Numbered from the stretch's first letter, positions 19,053 to 31,881 are shown. The stretch: DNA of 64,000 nucleotides from Scortum barcoo (GCA_023238725.1 CM041535.1:28239478-28303477); one strand, 5' to 3'. Numbers and translations are program-made. The notes: generated from the sequence alone by a model not told the origin.

Positions 19053-21062
19053 ATGGCCGCCTGTCCCGGTCAGTCCTCCCGGGCTCCGGTGGCCTTCGGC
19101 CGGCGCGCCGTGCCGCAGCTGTTCAAAGAGCTGCACAGACCCGAAACCAGCACGAAGATCCTGGGCCCTGAACTCCCTGTGCGACCTGGACCACGACCCG
19201 GAGCGGATCTACCAGACTGTCAGCGGAGGTACATGAGTACTGCAGTAACTATTCTCCTGATACTTACTGCAGTATTCTCCTGATACTTTAAAGTACTGCA
19301 GTAACTATTCTCCTGATACTTCAGAGTACTGCAGTAACTATTCTCCTGATACTTTAAAGTACTGCAGTAACTATTCTCCTGATACTTCAGAGTACTGCAA
19401 TAACTATTCTCCTGATACTTTAAAGTACTGGAGTAACTATTCTCCTGATACTTTAAAGTACTGCAGTAACTATTCTCCTGATACTTCAAGCAATAACTAT
19501 TCTCCTAACTATTCTCCTGATACTTTAAAGTACTGCAGTAACTATTCTCCTGATACTTCAGAGTACTGCAGTAACTATTCTCCTGATACTTCAGAGTACT
19601 GCAGTAACTATTCTCCTGATACTTCAGAGTACTGCAATAACTATTCTCCTGATACTTCACTGAGTATTCTCCTGCTTTAAAGTACTGCAGTAACTATTCT
19701 CCTGATACTTCAGAGTACTGCAATAACTATTCTCCTGATACTTCAGAGTACTGCAGTAACTATTCTCCTGATACTTTAAAGTACTGCAGTAACTATTCTC
19801 CTGATACTTTAAAGTACTGGAGTAACTATTCTCCTGATACTTTAAAGTACTGCAGTAACTATTCTCCTGATACTTTAAAGTACTGCAGTAACTATTCTCC
19901 TGATACTTTAAAGTACTGCAGTAACTATTCTCCTGATACTTCAGAGTACTGCAATAACTATTCTCCTGATACTTCAGAGTACTGCAGTAACTATTCTCCT
20001 GATACTTTAAAGTACTGGAGTAACTATTCTCCTGATACTTTAAAGTACTGCAGTAACTATTCTCCTGATACTTTAAAGTACTGGAGTAACTATTCTCCTG
20101 ATACTTTAAAGTACTGCAGTAACTATTCTCCTGATACTTTAAAGTACTGCAGTAACTATTCTCCTGATACTTCAGAGTACTGCAGTAACTATTCTCCTGA
20201 TACTTTAAAGTACTGCAGTAACTATTCTCCTGATACTTTAAAGTACTGGAGTAACTATTCTCCTGATACTTCTGTTTCTTCTTCTCCAGGTTTTCTGGAG
20301 CAGTTGAAGGTTTTGTTGAAGGACGAAGATTCATCAGTCAGAACAAAAACCTGCGAGCTGCTTCACCTGCTGACGGTAACGACAGCAAGTAAACACAGCA
20401 TAAGAACAGACGAGTAAACAGAGACAGACAGACAGGTAACAGACAGGTAAACAGACAGACAGACAGACAGACAGAGTAAAGAACAGACAAACAGACAGAC
20501 AGACAGGTAAAAAGACAGGTAAACAGAGAGACAGACAGACAGACAGGTAAACAGGGAGAGAGACAGACAGACAGACAGGTAAACGCAGGGACAGACAGAC
20601 AGACAGACAGACAGACAGGTAACAGACAGACAAAAAGACAGACAGACAGACAAAAGACAGGAGAAGAACGAGACAGAGACAAACAGAACAGGTAAGACAG
20701 ACAGACAGACAGTAAGACAGAAGAGACAAGACAGACAGACAGGACAGACAGAGAACAGACAGGACAAACAGACAGACAGAGAGACAGACAGACAGGTAAC
20801 AGAGAGACAGACAGAAGACAGGAGACAGGTACAGACAGACAGACAGACAGACAGGACAGACAGGTAACAGACAAACAGACAGACAGACAAACAGACAGGT
20901 CAACAAAAAAGACAGACAGACAAACAGACAGGTAAAAAGACAGGAGACAGACAAACAGACAGGTAAACAGAGACAGGACAGACAGACAGACAGAGAGAGA
21001 CAGACAGACAGGTAAACAGGGAGAGACAGACAGACAGACAGAGACAGGTGAGAGACAGACAG

Positions 21063-21093
<31 letters not shown>

Positions 21094-21164
21094 GTAGCAA
21101 ACAGACAGACAGGAAAGACAGACAGACAGACAGGTAAACAGGGAGAGAGACAAAGACAGGAGAC

Positions 21165-21204
<40 letters not shown>

Positions 21205-21422
21205 GTGACAAACAGACAGACAGACAGGAGACAGACAGACAGACAGACAGACAGGAGAAAGACAGACAGACAGACAGGTAAGACAGGACAGACAGAGACA
21301 GACAGACAGACAGACAGGTAAACAGAGAGACAGACATGGGACAGAGACAGACAGACAGACAAGACAAGACAGACAGGTAAAAAGACAGACAGACAAACAG
21401 ACAGGTAAAAAGACAGACAGAA

Positions 21423-21519
<97 letters not shown>

Positions 21520-22340
21520 GGTAAACAGGGAGAGAGACAGAGACAGACAGACAGAGAAACAGGTAAACAGAGACAGACAGAGACAGACAGACAGACAGAG
21601 AGACTTAAACAGGAGAGAGACAGACAGACAGACTTAGACTTGACTTTATTGATCCCTTTGGGATGACTCCCTCAGGAGAAATTTACGTTTCCAGCAGCAT
21701 ACAGGTAGAGAAGCACACAGATGAAAAATAAACAGTAAATACTTAAAATACAAAATATGAAATATAAAGAATGGGAATAAAATACTATAAGTAAATAGAA
21801 AGAGCTGAGTATGGCCTCATATGAAATGAAATAAGTTATGGCTTTGTATAGTATAAGTTAAGAGTTATAAAGGTAAACAGACAGACAGACAGGTAAAAAG
21901 ACAGACAGACAGGTAAAAAGACAGATAGCTGCTCTCTGTAGTTTTTTATCAAACAGAGATTCAAGATTCAAGAATTTATTGTCATTACACAACAATTACA
22001 TCAGCAATCATTGGTAATGAAATTCTTAAGTCCCAGGCTCTCCTAACAATGCTAAAGAAACAAGAAACAAGAAAAGCAAAAAGATAATTTAGAAATAAAA
22101 AACAAATAAAATAAAATAAAATTTAAACATAAATAATAAACTAGAGTAATAAAATAAGTAAAGACCTTAAAATATAAGTTATGCAAATAAAATATAAACT
22201 GTAAATGTAAAAAGTATTATAGTAACATATATACAATAGATATATATACAGTAGAAATAGTTTGTTTGTTGGGGACTATTTTCAGCAATGGCGGATGAAT
22301 CCACATCTGGTGCTGTAGTGAGTGTTTGTGGCAGCAGGAT

Positions 22341-22378
<38 letters not shown>

Positions 22379-22758
22379 TGATGAAGGAACAGTGAGGCTC
22401 ATTGAAGAGTTTTTACAGTTTTTATGAGACATCAGAGAAAAACGTTTCCTGAAGCTGCTGCTGTTCATGACGTCACCAGCAGGTGGCGACAAGCAACAAC
22501 ATTCATCTTATTGATTAGTTTCATTCACAACTCACTTTGTGTGTGTTGTTTATATGTTGTTTGTATGTTGTTTATATGTTTGTTTGTTGTTTTGTTGTGT
22601 TGTTGTTGTCTCCTCCTGCAGACAGGCCCTGCTCTCCTCCTCTCTCCTCCCTCCTCTTTCTCAGCTGTTGGACGACTCCTCGTCCTCCTGCAGGAGAAAC
22701 GTCCACCGAGTGTTGAACCGTCTCACTCTGCTGCCTGCAGGTAAACGTTCAGGACTCA

Positions 22759-22809
<51 letters not shown>

Positions 22810-25800
22810 TTATTACTCTTTATTTCTGTCCATTTGTGTTTTTTCGTGTTTGGGAGCCACGATTCAGTTTGGAGACAATAAACCTAAACCTTTAATTCAC
22901 TAAATAAACGTGAAGAAATGTGAAACAGTTTGAGTCTTGTTCTGGTTTTTGGTCAAACAGTTTCATCAGGAATAATAAATATACAGATGAATACCTGCGA
23001 TCAGTAAAAAGAAGAAACATGAGCTGACAGATTAGAAACAAACAGTTTCTTCAGATTATTTCAGCGTCTTTACTGAAGGTGAAATGTCGCTGATTGGACT
23101 GGAAGCAGGAAGTGTGTTTACTGTGATGGAGGTTTAAACAAACTGCTTCATCTTTGATTTCTCCTCCACATATCATCCAACCATCCGACCTGTGAGTTCA
23201 CCTGTCGGTGTCGCCCTGCAGGTGCGGCCGCCCTCCTGTCGCTGGTCCCTAAACTGATGCTGAAGCTCAGAGAGGAGGAGCAGCAGGAGGAGGAGGAGGT
23301 GCAGGTGCTGCTCCTCTCCACGCTCTGCTCCTGCTCCAGGCTGGACACTCTGCCGGCTCTGGCCTCCGACGGCATCTCGCTGCTGGGACACAAACTCTCC
23401 CACCACTCCTCGAACATCCGCAGGGAAGCGGCGGCAGTCATGATGGCCCCTCAGGTGAGACGCCGAGAGGAGATGCCGGGAGGAGCATGAAGTGTAAACG
23501 AGCTGCTGCAGCAAATCAAATCAAATCAAATCAAATCAAATTTATTTATTTAGAGCCCAAAATCACAAACATTGTTTGCCTCGGAGGAGGGCTTTACAAT
23601 CTGCACAGTACAGTTGTGACACCCTCTGTCCTTAGACCCTCGAACCGGAAGTCAGGAAAAACTTCAAAAAACCCTTTATGGGAAAAAGAAGAAACCTGAG
23701 GAAGAGCCACAGATGAGGGATCCCTCTCCCTGGGACGGACAGACGTGCAATAGATGCCACATGTACAGAGAACATCATCAATCAGTCATATATGGAGTTA
23801 AACATGCGGGTCGTAATAAACTGTAGCTATACTAAGTTCATGGGTTTAGTCCATGTGTGAAGGTATCACAGGTAATGGAAATGAGTCTGTGAGTCCAGGT
23901 GCATCTCTAGATGTCCTCATATGGAGCTCTGGGCCACTCGACCTTCTCTCCACAACACAGACACAGATCATGTCCCCACCAGGCCAGTTGAACCTCAGAC
24001 AGATGGACCACAACCAGAATCAGTGAGGAACCTGCAAGACTGGAGAGAACAAAGAGGACCGGGGCTCCGGCAGTAACATGCACTTTACAGGACATAAAGT
24101 ATTCACATTACATTAACCGCTTTGACACTTTAACCAATTTAACTACTTTAACCAGTTTAGCCACTTTAACCAGTTTCTAAAAGTGACTCCAGTTTGCACT
24201 ACTACCATAATATGAGTAAAGGAAGCAGAGGAAGAGGAAGCAGAGAAAGAGGAAGCAGAGGAAGAGGAAGCAGAGACAGAGGAAGAGGGAGAGGTGCCCG
24301 ATGCATCATGGGAGCCCCCCGGCAGTCTAAACCTATAGCAGCATAACTAAGGGCGAGCCTGTGCCCACCCTAACTATAAGCTTTATCAAAAAGGAAGGTT
24401 TTAAGTCTATTCTTAAACACTGACACTGTGTCTGCCTCTCGGACCCAGACTGGGAGCTGGTTCCAGAGAGAACAGGGGCCTGATAGCTGAAGGCTCTGCC
24501 CCCTAGACTACTTCTGGAAACCCTGGGAACTACAAGTAAGCCTGCGTTTTGGGAGCGCAGCGCTCTAGTCGGTTGATAAGGAGTTATCAATTCATTAAGA
24601 TATGATGGTGCCAGACCATGCAGAGCCTTATATGTGAGGAGGAGAAGGATTTTAAAATCCACTCTAAATTTTACAGGGAGCCAATGCAGAGAAGCCAATA
24701 CTGGAGTAATATGGTCTCTTTTCCTGGTTTTAGTCAGCACCCGAGCAGCGGCATTCTGGACCAGCTGTAGAGTCTTTAACGACTTGTTTGGGCAGCCTGA
24801 TAAAAGTGAATTACAATAATCCAGCCTGGAAGAGACAAATGCATGGACTAATTTTTCAGCATCGCTTTGGGACAAAAAGTGCCGAATTTTTGCGATGTTG
24901 CGCAGGTGGTAAAAAGGCAGACCTTGAAATATGCTTAATATGGGTGTCAAAGGACATATCCTGATCAAATAAAACCCCGAGGTTCCTTACAGTGGTGCTG
25001 GAGGCCCAGTTAATGCCATCCAGCAAGGCTATCTTAGGAGAAAGCGTGTTCCTCAGGTGTTTCGGACCTAATAGGATCACTTCAGTTTTATCTGAGTTCA
25101 ACAGCAGGAAATTTCTGGTCATCCAAGCCTTTATATCTTTAAGGCAGGCCTGGAGTTTCAGGAGCTGATCAGTTTTGTGTGGCTCCACTGATAAATATAA
25201 TTGGGTGTCATCAGCATAACAATGGAAATCTATGGAGTGCCTCCTGATGATATTGCCAAGGGGCAGCATATACAAAATAAACAGAATTGGACCTAGCACT
25301 GAACCTTGTGGAACTCCATGACAGACTTTAGTATGCACAGAGGATTCATTATTAATATGGACAAACTGAGACCGATCTGATAAGTATGATCTGAACCAGT
25401 TTAATGCAGACCCTTTAACGCCAAGCAGTTTTTCCATTCTCAGCAACAGGATGTGATGGTCAACTGTATCAAAGGCAGCACTGAGGTCTAACAGGACAAG
25501 TACAGACAGAAGCCCTCTATCTGATGCTGTCAACAGGTCATTAGTGACTTTCACAAGTGCTGTTTCTGTGCTATGGTGAGCTCTAAATCCTGACTGAAAA
25601 ACTTCAAAAAGACTATTACTGTGGAGATAATTACATAACTGGCTGGCAACGGCTTTCTCTAGAATCTTAGACAAAAAGGGGAGGTTGGATATTGGTCTAT
25701 AATTGGCTAACTAACACATCTGCATCAAGTGTAGGTTTTTTGATCAATGGTTTAATTACAGCTACTTTAAAAGACTTGGGTACAAAGCCTGACACCAGAG

Positions 25801-28800
25801 ACAGATTAATAATATGCAGCAGTGATGTGCCAATAAATGGGAAAACTTCCTTAAGCAGCGTAGTTGGGATGGGGTCTAGGAGACAAGTTGTTGCTTTCGA
25901 TGATGAAACTAACAAGGATAATTCGGGAAGGCCAATTGGAATAAAACTGTCTAAGCAATTGTCAGGTTTTAATGTATCTGCTCCTAAATTTCCTGAGTCT
26001 GAAGGATCGGAGTCTAACGAGGGCAGATCCTGACAAATTTTGTCCCTAATATTCAAAATCTTGTCATTAAAGAAGCTCATGAAATCATTACTACTTAAAC
26101 TTAAGGGAATGCAGGGTTCAATAGAGCTATGGCTCTGTGTCAGCCTGGCTACAGTGCTGAAAAGAAACCTAGGGCAGTTCTTATTTTCCTCTATTAATGC
26201 CTGAATAGTAGGCTGCTCTGGCATTACACAGGGCTTTCCTATACGTTTTGAGACTCTCTTTCCAGGCTAGGCGAGAGTCCTCCTCTTTGGTGGAGCGCCA
26301 TATCCTTTCCAATTGTCGTGTTGTTTGTTTTAACTTGTGAGTTGCAGAGTTAAACCATGGTGCCAAGTCTCTTCTGTTTTATAATCTTTCTTTTTAGGGG
26401 CGCAACAGAGTCCAGAGTGCCTCTGAGTGAGTCCATGGTGTTTCTAACAAGTTGGTCAATTTGGGGGGAGCTCAAAAAATTATGAGAGTCGTCAGAGATA
26501 CTAGGAAATCTAACTGACTTTAATGCTGTCGGAATTGCTTCCTTAAATTTAGTCCTAGTACAATCGGGTAACCATCTAGTGAACACTAATTTTTCTAGAG
26601 TGGTGCATAGTCCAGTAATAGGAATTCAAATGATACTAAGTAGTGGTCTGATAATATAAAGGATTTTGGGGGGAGACTATTAAGTGCTCAATATCAATAC
26701 CATAGGTGAGGACCAAATCAAGGGTGTGATTGTGACAGTGAGTTGGAGAATTTACTCTCTGAGAAAACCCAATGGAGTCCAATAATGAGATGAATGCTGT
26801 GCTAAGACTGTCACTATCCATGTCCACATGAATATTAAAATCACCTACAATAATTACCTTGTCATTTTCAAGGACTAAATTTGACAAGAACTCTGAAAAT
26901 TCAGATAAGAATTCAGAGTATGGGCCTGGGGGGGGGGCGGTACACTACAGCAACTAATATTGGCTTTGTGCTCTTCCAGGCTGGAGATGAAAGAGTAATA
27001 ATAAGGCTTTCAAATGAGCTGTAGCCCTCTTTAGGCCGAGAATTTATTAATAGGGCTGAATTAAAAATGGCTGCAACTCCACCTCCTCGTCCAGTGTCTC
27101 GAGGAACATGAACGTTAGAATGACTCGGTGGAGTGGATTCATTTAGGCTAACAAATTCTTCCTGACCTAGCCAGGTCTCAGTAAGGCAGAACAGGTCTAT
27201 ATCAGAGTCAGATATCAAATCATTTATCAGAACAGCCTTAGAGGCCAGAGATCTGATGTTTAAGAGGCCAACACTTAATTTTCTTATTATGCTGTCGCTG
27301 AGTTGCTACAGCAGTTGTGTTAATTTTTATTAGATTTTTATATGAATAACTCCCCTTTTTGGTTTTAAGAGTTTAAATGGTCGCTGGGCAGACACAGTTT
27401 CTATTCTATATTGGGTGTGCAGCTGCTCTAATGGAGGCGCAGAGAAGCGTTGTAAGACTGCAGCTCTGCTTACTGGTCCCAACACCGACACTTCAGCTCC
27501 TCTCACTGCACTCTCACACTCTCACCTTTCACCTTTCACTTGACCGTCACTCATCGTCATTGTACCTAAACTGAAGCTGCTGTTCTTCTCTCTCAGTGTT
27601 TCCACTCTTGTGAAAGTGAAAGTGCCATGTTTCCACTTTCACTTAAACTTCTTTAAGTGTTTTAGCTTAAACTCTTCAGTTGACTTTAACCTCCCTCAGT
27701 ACCTGAAGTACTTCATTCAGGACTGAAACTGTTGACACCTCAACATGTGAAGTTAAAACTCTTCCACAGCAGAACGAATCAATTCAGATCTTTATTGTCC
27801 TGCTGAGGGAAAATAAACAATGACAGTGATGATAAAAACATAACGACACGATAATAAAGTCCATAAAAAGATGTATAAAAAGACAAAGTGCAATAAATTT
27901 ACAGTCAGCATCACAGACATGAAGCCTCCTCTACAGTTAACAGCCTTTTGTCCTAATGCACATCAGAGGTGGGACATTTGTTATATTTGGATGTAAAAAT
28001 TGATATTTTTCCAATATTTATATTGATCTCCATATAACAAACATGCAGAATCACATTTAAAATTCTCTAATATAGTAATAATAATGTAAAATATTAAATA
28101 AGTGAACGGTGTCCCGGTGTTACATGAAACAAGAAGTCTCTGCTGGTTTCAGTGTTTGTGAGGACGGGAGGCAGCAGGTGTGCGAGGAGGCGGTACTTCC
28201 TCTCCTGGTCGGTCTGCTGCAGGACGACGACGTGGAGGTTCAGGCCAACGCGGCGGGAGTCATCATGTACACGGTGGTACTCACCACAGGTACAAACACA
28301 CACCTGCTTCACCTGTGTTTCTGATAAATAGTTTTTTAAATACTACAGTACCCATGAGCCTTGGGTTCTGTTGCTATGGAGAAGAAGCTGAGGAACAAAA
28401 CCCGTCACCATGGTTACTGAATTGATCCCAAACTGAGTCAGAGAGTGAACTGATTTAACCGAATGTTTTGTCGAGTGTTATTTCTGCTCATCGTCAGTGC
28501 AGCTCGCAGCAGAATTTGAAGCTCTGTGATTGGATGTTTGTTGGTGAAATGCACCCTCCGAGTCGTAGTTGACATCCTTCCTTCCATCCTTCCATCCATG
28601 TACCGTCGACCTTATATCAAAGTTGTTCAGTTCAGTTGTTGCGTGACTTTTACTGCAGGACCCTGAACACAACAAAGGGTTGACTCCTGTCTGAACCCTG
28701 AACGCATCATGTGACCTCTCCTGACCTATCAGGTTTGACAGTGTGTGATCGTACCTGTGCAGGTAAGCAGCAGTGTCTGCAGCTGAACGTCATCCCCGTC

Positions 28801-29040
28801 CTCCTCCAGCTGGTGTCTGAGACCAAAGAGGAGGAGGAGGACGAGGAGAGGAGGAGGAGGAAGGCCCTCATCATGTACTCTCTGCGGGCTCTCACCTCAT
28901 TGGCTGAAGCTCCAGACGGACGCCGCGTCCTGCTGGAGCAGCTCCCCCTGCTGGTGAGGAGGAGCGAGGCCGCGGAGGAGGACCCCGACATCCGACGGGC
29001 CGCTCAGACCGCCGTCAGGGTTGTGACCTGGACCCCCTGA
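19053..29040 (+). CDS. rsph14: Radial spoke head 14 homologue (RSPH14/RTDR1), 6 exons, two frame breaks
   Basis: ARM/HEAT-type solenoid protein of motile cilia and flagella. Exons: 19053-19228, 20290-20413, 22622-22740, 23222-23454, 28153-28289, 28763-29040. Family landmarks: AFGRRAVPQLFKELHRPET, SLCDLDHDPERIYQTVSGG, FLEQLKVLLKDEDSSVRTKT, LPLLVGLLQDDDVEVQANAA, LRALTSLAEAPDGRRVLLEQ. Two breaks are present. Exon 1 has one extra base near 19161-19166, between TSTKI and ALNSLCDL. Exon 4 has one extra C in the run at 23447-23450, after which the phase no longer fits exon 5; ignoring one base there restores it, giving a family-like junction. The other borders are GT-AG with matching phases. AATAAA is at 29096-29101. 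The gene is either functional with consensus errors or a recent pseudogene; the conserved exon structure favours the former. Confidence 0.85.
19161..19166 (+). other. rsph14: Single-base frame break in rsph14 exon 1
   Basis: The frame encoding HRPETSTKI shifts here to the frame encoding ALNSLCDLDHDPERIY. Both halves are family-like and the junction is one base too long (ATCCTGGG). It also changes the exon phase needed by exon 2. Confidence 0.75.
19231..20275. repeat. 33-bp minisatellite in rsph14 intron 1 (about 30 copies)
   Basis: Tandem units beginning GTACTGCAGTAACTATTC and ending CTCCTGATACTTTAAA or ..TTCAGA. Variant positions are CTGCAG/CTGGAG/CTGCAA and TTTAAA/TTCAGA, with a few truncated units near 19490 and 19665. 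Because 33 is divisible by 3, the minus strand stays open as KYQENSYCSTL repeats; this is not treated as a gene. Confidence 0.95.
20425..21636. repeat. GACA array with interspersed donor-like GGTAA words, rsph14 intron 2
   Basis: About 1.2 kb of (GACA)n with dispersed GGTAAACAG, GGTAACAG and GGTAAAAAG words. It starts about 10 bases after the exon 2 splice donor. The long Cys/Leu/Ser/Val minus-strand frames are by-products. Confidence 0.95.
21636..21865 (+). repeat. Retroposon-type remnant
   Basis: gacttgactttattgatcccTTTGGGATGACTCCCTC followed by A-rich words matches a frequent fish retroposon 3' region. Related copies occur at 27780-27905 and 39825-40000. Confidence 0.5.
21955..22420 (+). 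repeat. Dispersed repeat remnant with GT microsatellite
   Basis: Starts with attcaagattcaagaattta and ttgtcattacacaacaatta, contains ataataaactagagtaataa (shared with about 55185), and ends in a GT run at about 22343-22377. Same general repeat class as the preceding entry. Confidence 0.5.
22762..22807. repeat. ATT microsatellite in rsph14 intron 3
   Basis: About 15 ATT/TTA units just downstream of the exon 3 donor. Confidence 0.9.
23447..23450 (+). other. rsph14: Homopolymer C frame break at the end of rsph14 exon 4
   Basis: With four C's the exon ends in phase 0 and exon 5 would start with an immediate stop. With three C's the exon ends in phase 2 and joins exon 5 as MMALSVCEDGRQQV, matching the spacing of the family. 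Confidence 0.75.
23513..27500 (-). mobile_element. L2/CR1-clade non-LTR retrotransposon, nearly full length but frameshifted
   Basis: Lies antisense in rsph14 intron 4. On the minus strand, from about 27218 downward, an endonuclease domain is visible (LFCLTETWLGQEE, VPRDTGRGGGVAAIF, VYRPP, VGDFNIHVD), then a linker, then reverse transcriptase: LDLSAAFDTVDH (motif A), HGVPQGSVLGP (motif B) and FHCYADDTQLYL (catalytic YADD, about 25208-25219). The C-terminal region runs to about 24333. The 3' UTR ends in a (GATTT)n tail at 23513-23541, as expected for L2-type elements. The coding region is broken into several frames (shifts near 26900, 26600, 26360, 26200, 25690 and 24900), so the copy is inactive. 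The 5' boundary is approximate and the clade assignment rests on motif style. Confidence 0.85.
27780..27905 (+). repeat. Retroposon-type remnant in rsph14 intron 4
   Basis: cagatctttattgtcctgct followed by A-rich ataaaaagacaaagtgcaat words, similar to the copies at 21636 and 39825. Confidence 0.4.
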
Positions 29041-29574
29041 GACTCTGATGACCTTTGACCTGGAGAACACACCTGCTGGGTCGGACTGACGAGATAATAA
29101 ATGACGTGACGTGTGTTTATAACTGTTTATGACTTTTCCTCACACAGAGCTGCCTTTAAGTTTCACTCTCCGCCTTTAATAACCTGCAGAAGGAGCTCAA
29201 ACTTCAGCATCTTAAAGTCGCTGTGAAATATTTGAATTAGTCATTTCAAAGTAAATTCCTCTTTGCACTTTGGTCACATTCTTTAATTCTGCTGTCCTTC
29301 TTGGACAGACGTCTCTCCTGGAAAACAGATTCAAATCTCAGTGAGACGAACCTTAAATAAAGGTTAGTAAATACATCATATGAATTATTACTAATCAGTT
29401 ATCGATGGTTTCTTATTGTTGACATGATACACACAGTAAAATAAGTGTGTGCATTATTTAATATATAATTCATCAATAATTAATATGTTCTCTAAATGGA
29501 GTGTTTAATATGAAATAATATTTTGCTTGTACTTGGTTCATACTGATGAAATATTCTCCACAACGGACAGGATG

Positions 29575-29880
29575 AGACATCCATCCATCTTCTAAACCTG
29601 CTTATCCTGAGCATTAACATTCACACCTAGGGAGCAATTTAGAGTTGTCAATTAACCTGCATGTCATTGGATTGTGGAAGGAAATAAAGTCAAGTCTAAG
29701 TCTAAGTCTAAGTCTAAGTCTAAACTGGAGTACCCAGAGAGAACCCCACACAGGCACAGGGAGAACATGCAAACATTGAATTGAAATATACTATACTATC
29801 AGAAACATTGATTGAACCCAGGACCCTCTTGCTGTGATGCGACAATGCTAACCATTATACCACTGTGCCCCCCAGGATGA
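29575..29880 (-). mobile_element. tRNA-derived SINE, degenerate
   Basis: On the minus strand it begins GGGGGCACAGTGGTATAATG and GGTTAGCATT (A-box-like), followed by GGTCCTGGGTTCAATCA (B-box-like), then a body including tttgcatgttctccctg and aattgacaactctaaattgc, and ends in ggatggatg at the left. The body is interrupted by a short (AAGTCT)n run at 29690-29722. This is a common fish SINE layout. Confidence 0.75.
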
Positions 29881-29899
29881 GACAATAAACAGAAAATTA

Positions 29900-30909
29900 A
29901 TCTGATTTTAATAAATAACACAACTTGAAGACTGTGCTGACCTATTTAAAGTAGATCACACGGGGGGTCCAAGGACAAATATTCACACTAAATATTATTA
30001 TTTGAATTTTTAAAAATAAAAAATAAATGAAAAGTTGAATTGAAAAGCATTATAAACACTGGCTCAACCTGCATAACTTAAATAAATGTCTCGTTTGTGT
30101 TTTACGTAGTCATAAAAACCCTTTCTTATACCTCACATTTCCATCCCTGTAATATTTAAACAACAGATTACAGCGTTCAGCAGGCTGACTGTTAAAATCA
30201 CTGAGGACCTCCAGAGGCCTCTCAGTGACCCCAGCAGGGCCACGGGCCACAGTTTGAGCCCCCTCTTAGTGGAAGCAGCTTCAGTGTTTCGTGTTTCGTG
30301 TCCTGAACAGCGTCGACAGCTGCTGAATAGAGTTTCCTCTCTGACCTGCTGCTCTGAATGAAGCTGCTCTTCACTCAAATTAAGGCCAACGGATGAACTT
30401 TCTTTATTTAAAACTGACAGCGGACGAGACGAGGTGAGAAATATTATTAAAAATGTTTAATCTGAGCTGCAGACCAACAGCAGAAGAATATCAACCTGTT
30501 TCTCTAAAAACGTATGAAGACGAGCAGCCGATCGATGATCAATAACATCATGAATCTGATATCTAACAAACATGCTGATGGTTATTTTATAAAACCATCA
30601 GTTTTCAGATTTCCAAACAGTCAATCTGCAGTCAGAAAATCACAGTTTTCTTCTGGTTGTTTTGTGGCATTAAATACTAAATTAACTGCTGCATTCAGAC
30701 AATATTTAGTTTTTAATCCACAAAAGTCAAACTTTACTGTGGAAACATTCACATTTAGATTTGAGCTGAATCGTCACCAAACCTCTTTATGACTTTTGTC
30801 TCTTTGTGACTTTAAATATCTTCAAACAGAAAATACTAAAAATCTACTCTGTGACATCAGAAATCAATCATCATATATATAACTGTTATAGACACATAAC
30901 AGGAATGTA

Positions 30910-30968
<59 letters not shown>

Positions 30969-31360
30969 GTTTGTATTATTATAAAGAACTATTATAAAAA
31001 TATATTGAAAAAAATACTAAATATATTAAATATACTATACTATCAGAAAATATATAATAGAAATATAAAATATAATGAACTATTAGAGACATATTCTAGA
31101 AATATATAAGAAATATATATATAGAAATAGCATAGTATAGAGCTGTTAGAGATATTCTAGAAAAATCTAGAAATATATAAAATACTATGTAAACATATTA
31201 CACTTGTTATAGGAATATAAAAATAGTATGTAGAGCTGTTAGACATATTAGAGAAATAAATAAAATATTACATCGAAATATTAAAGATATAACCTATTAT
31301 ATAGAAATATTATAGACATATTATAGAAATATTGTAAATAACTAAAGCTGATGAGGTTTA
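29900..31360. other. AT-rich intergenic DNA
   Basis: No coding exon supported. Contains an ATT microsatellite at 30911-30968, then a 350-bp stretch of repeated atattatagaaatatt-like words (31010-31340). Confidence 0.6.
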
Positions 31361-31365
31361 GTGGT

Positions 31366-31405
<40 letters not shown>

Positions 31406-31661
31406 TGGCATGTTGCACCGTCATGTTTGAACCCCCCCACTGCTGCAAATGGACTGATCCAGAGAGAGAGAGGTGATGGGCTGAACCAACAGAGGCTCTG
31501 CGCTGCTATATATGAGACAAACACACACACACACACACTCTCTCTATATTTGGGGCTGACAGCACACACACACACACACACACACACTCTCTCTATATTT
31601 GGGGCTGTTGAGCACACACACACACACACACACACACACTCTCTCCATATATTTGGGGCTG

Positions 31662-31699
<38 letters not shown>

Positions 31700-31848
31700 C
31701 TATATTTGGGGCTGAGGCTTTTTACACCTCTCTCCATTTGGGGCTGAGCACACACACACACACATGTTGGGGACACACACACACACACACACATTTGGGG
31801 CTGCACACACACACACACACACACACACTCTCTCTATATTTGGGGCTG

Positions 31849-31881
<33 letters not shown>

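Noticed and set aside
19231..20275. Regular 33-bp repeats considered as a CRISPR array
   Set aside because: Units are head-to-tail without unique spacers, and the window is vertebrate.
19657..20334. 225-residue minus-strand frame of KYQENSYCSTL repeats, and an 89-residue one at 19220-19489
   Set aside because: Direct consequence of a 33-bp minisatellite in an rsph14 intron.
20334..21396. Frames of 342 and 352 residues of Cys/Leu/Ser/Val on the minus strand
   Set aside because: They translate the GACA array; composition has no protein-like complexity.
25692..26033. 113-residue plus-strand frame in the LINE
   Set aside because: Antisense shadow of the LINE endonuclease-RT linker.
29835..29880. 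tRNA-like A and B boxes considered as a functional tRNA gene
   Set aside because: The segment continues into a SINE body, and a complete cloverleaf was not found.
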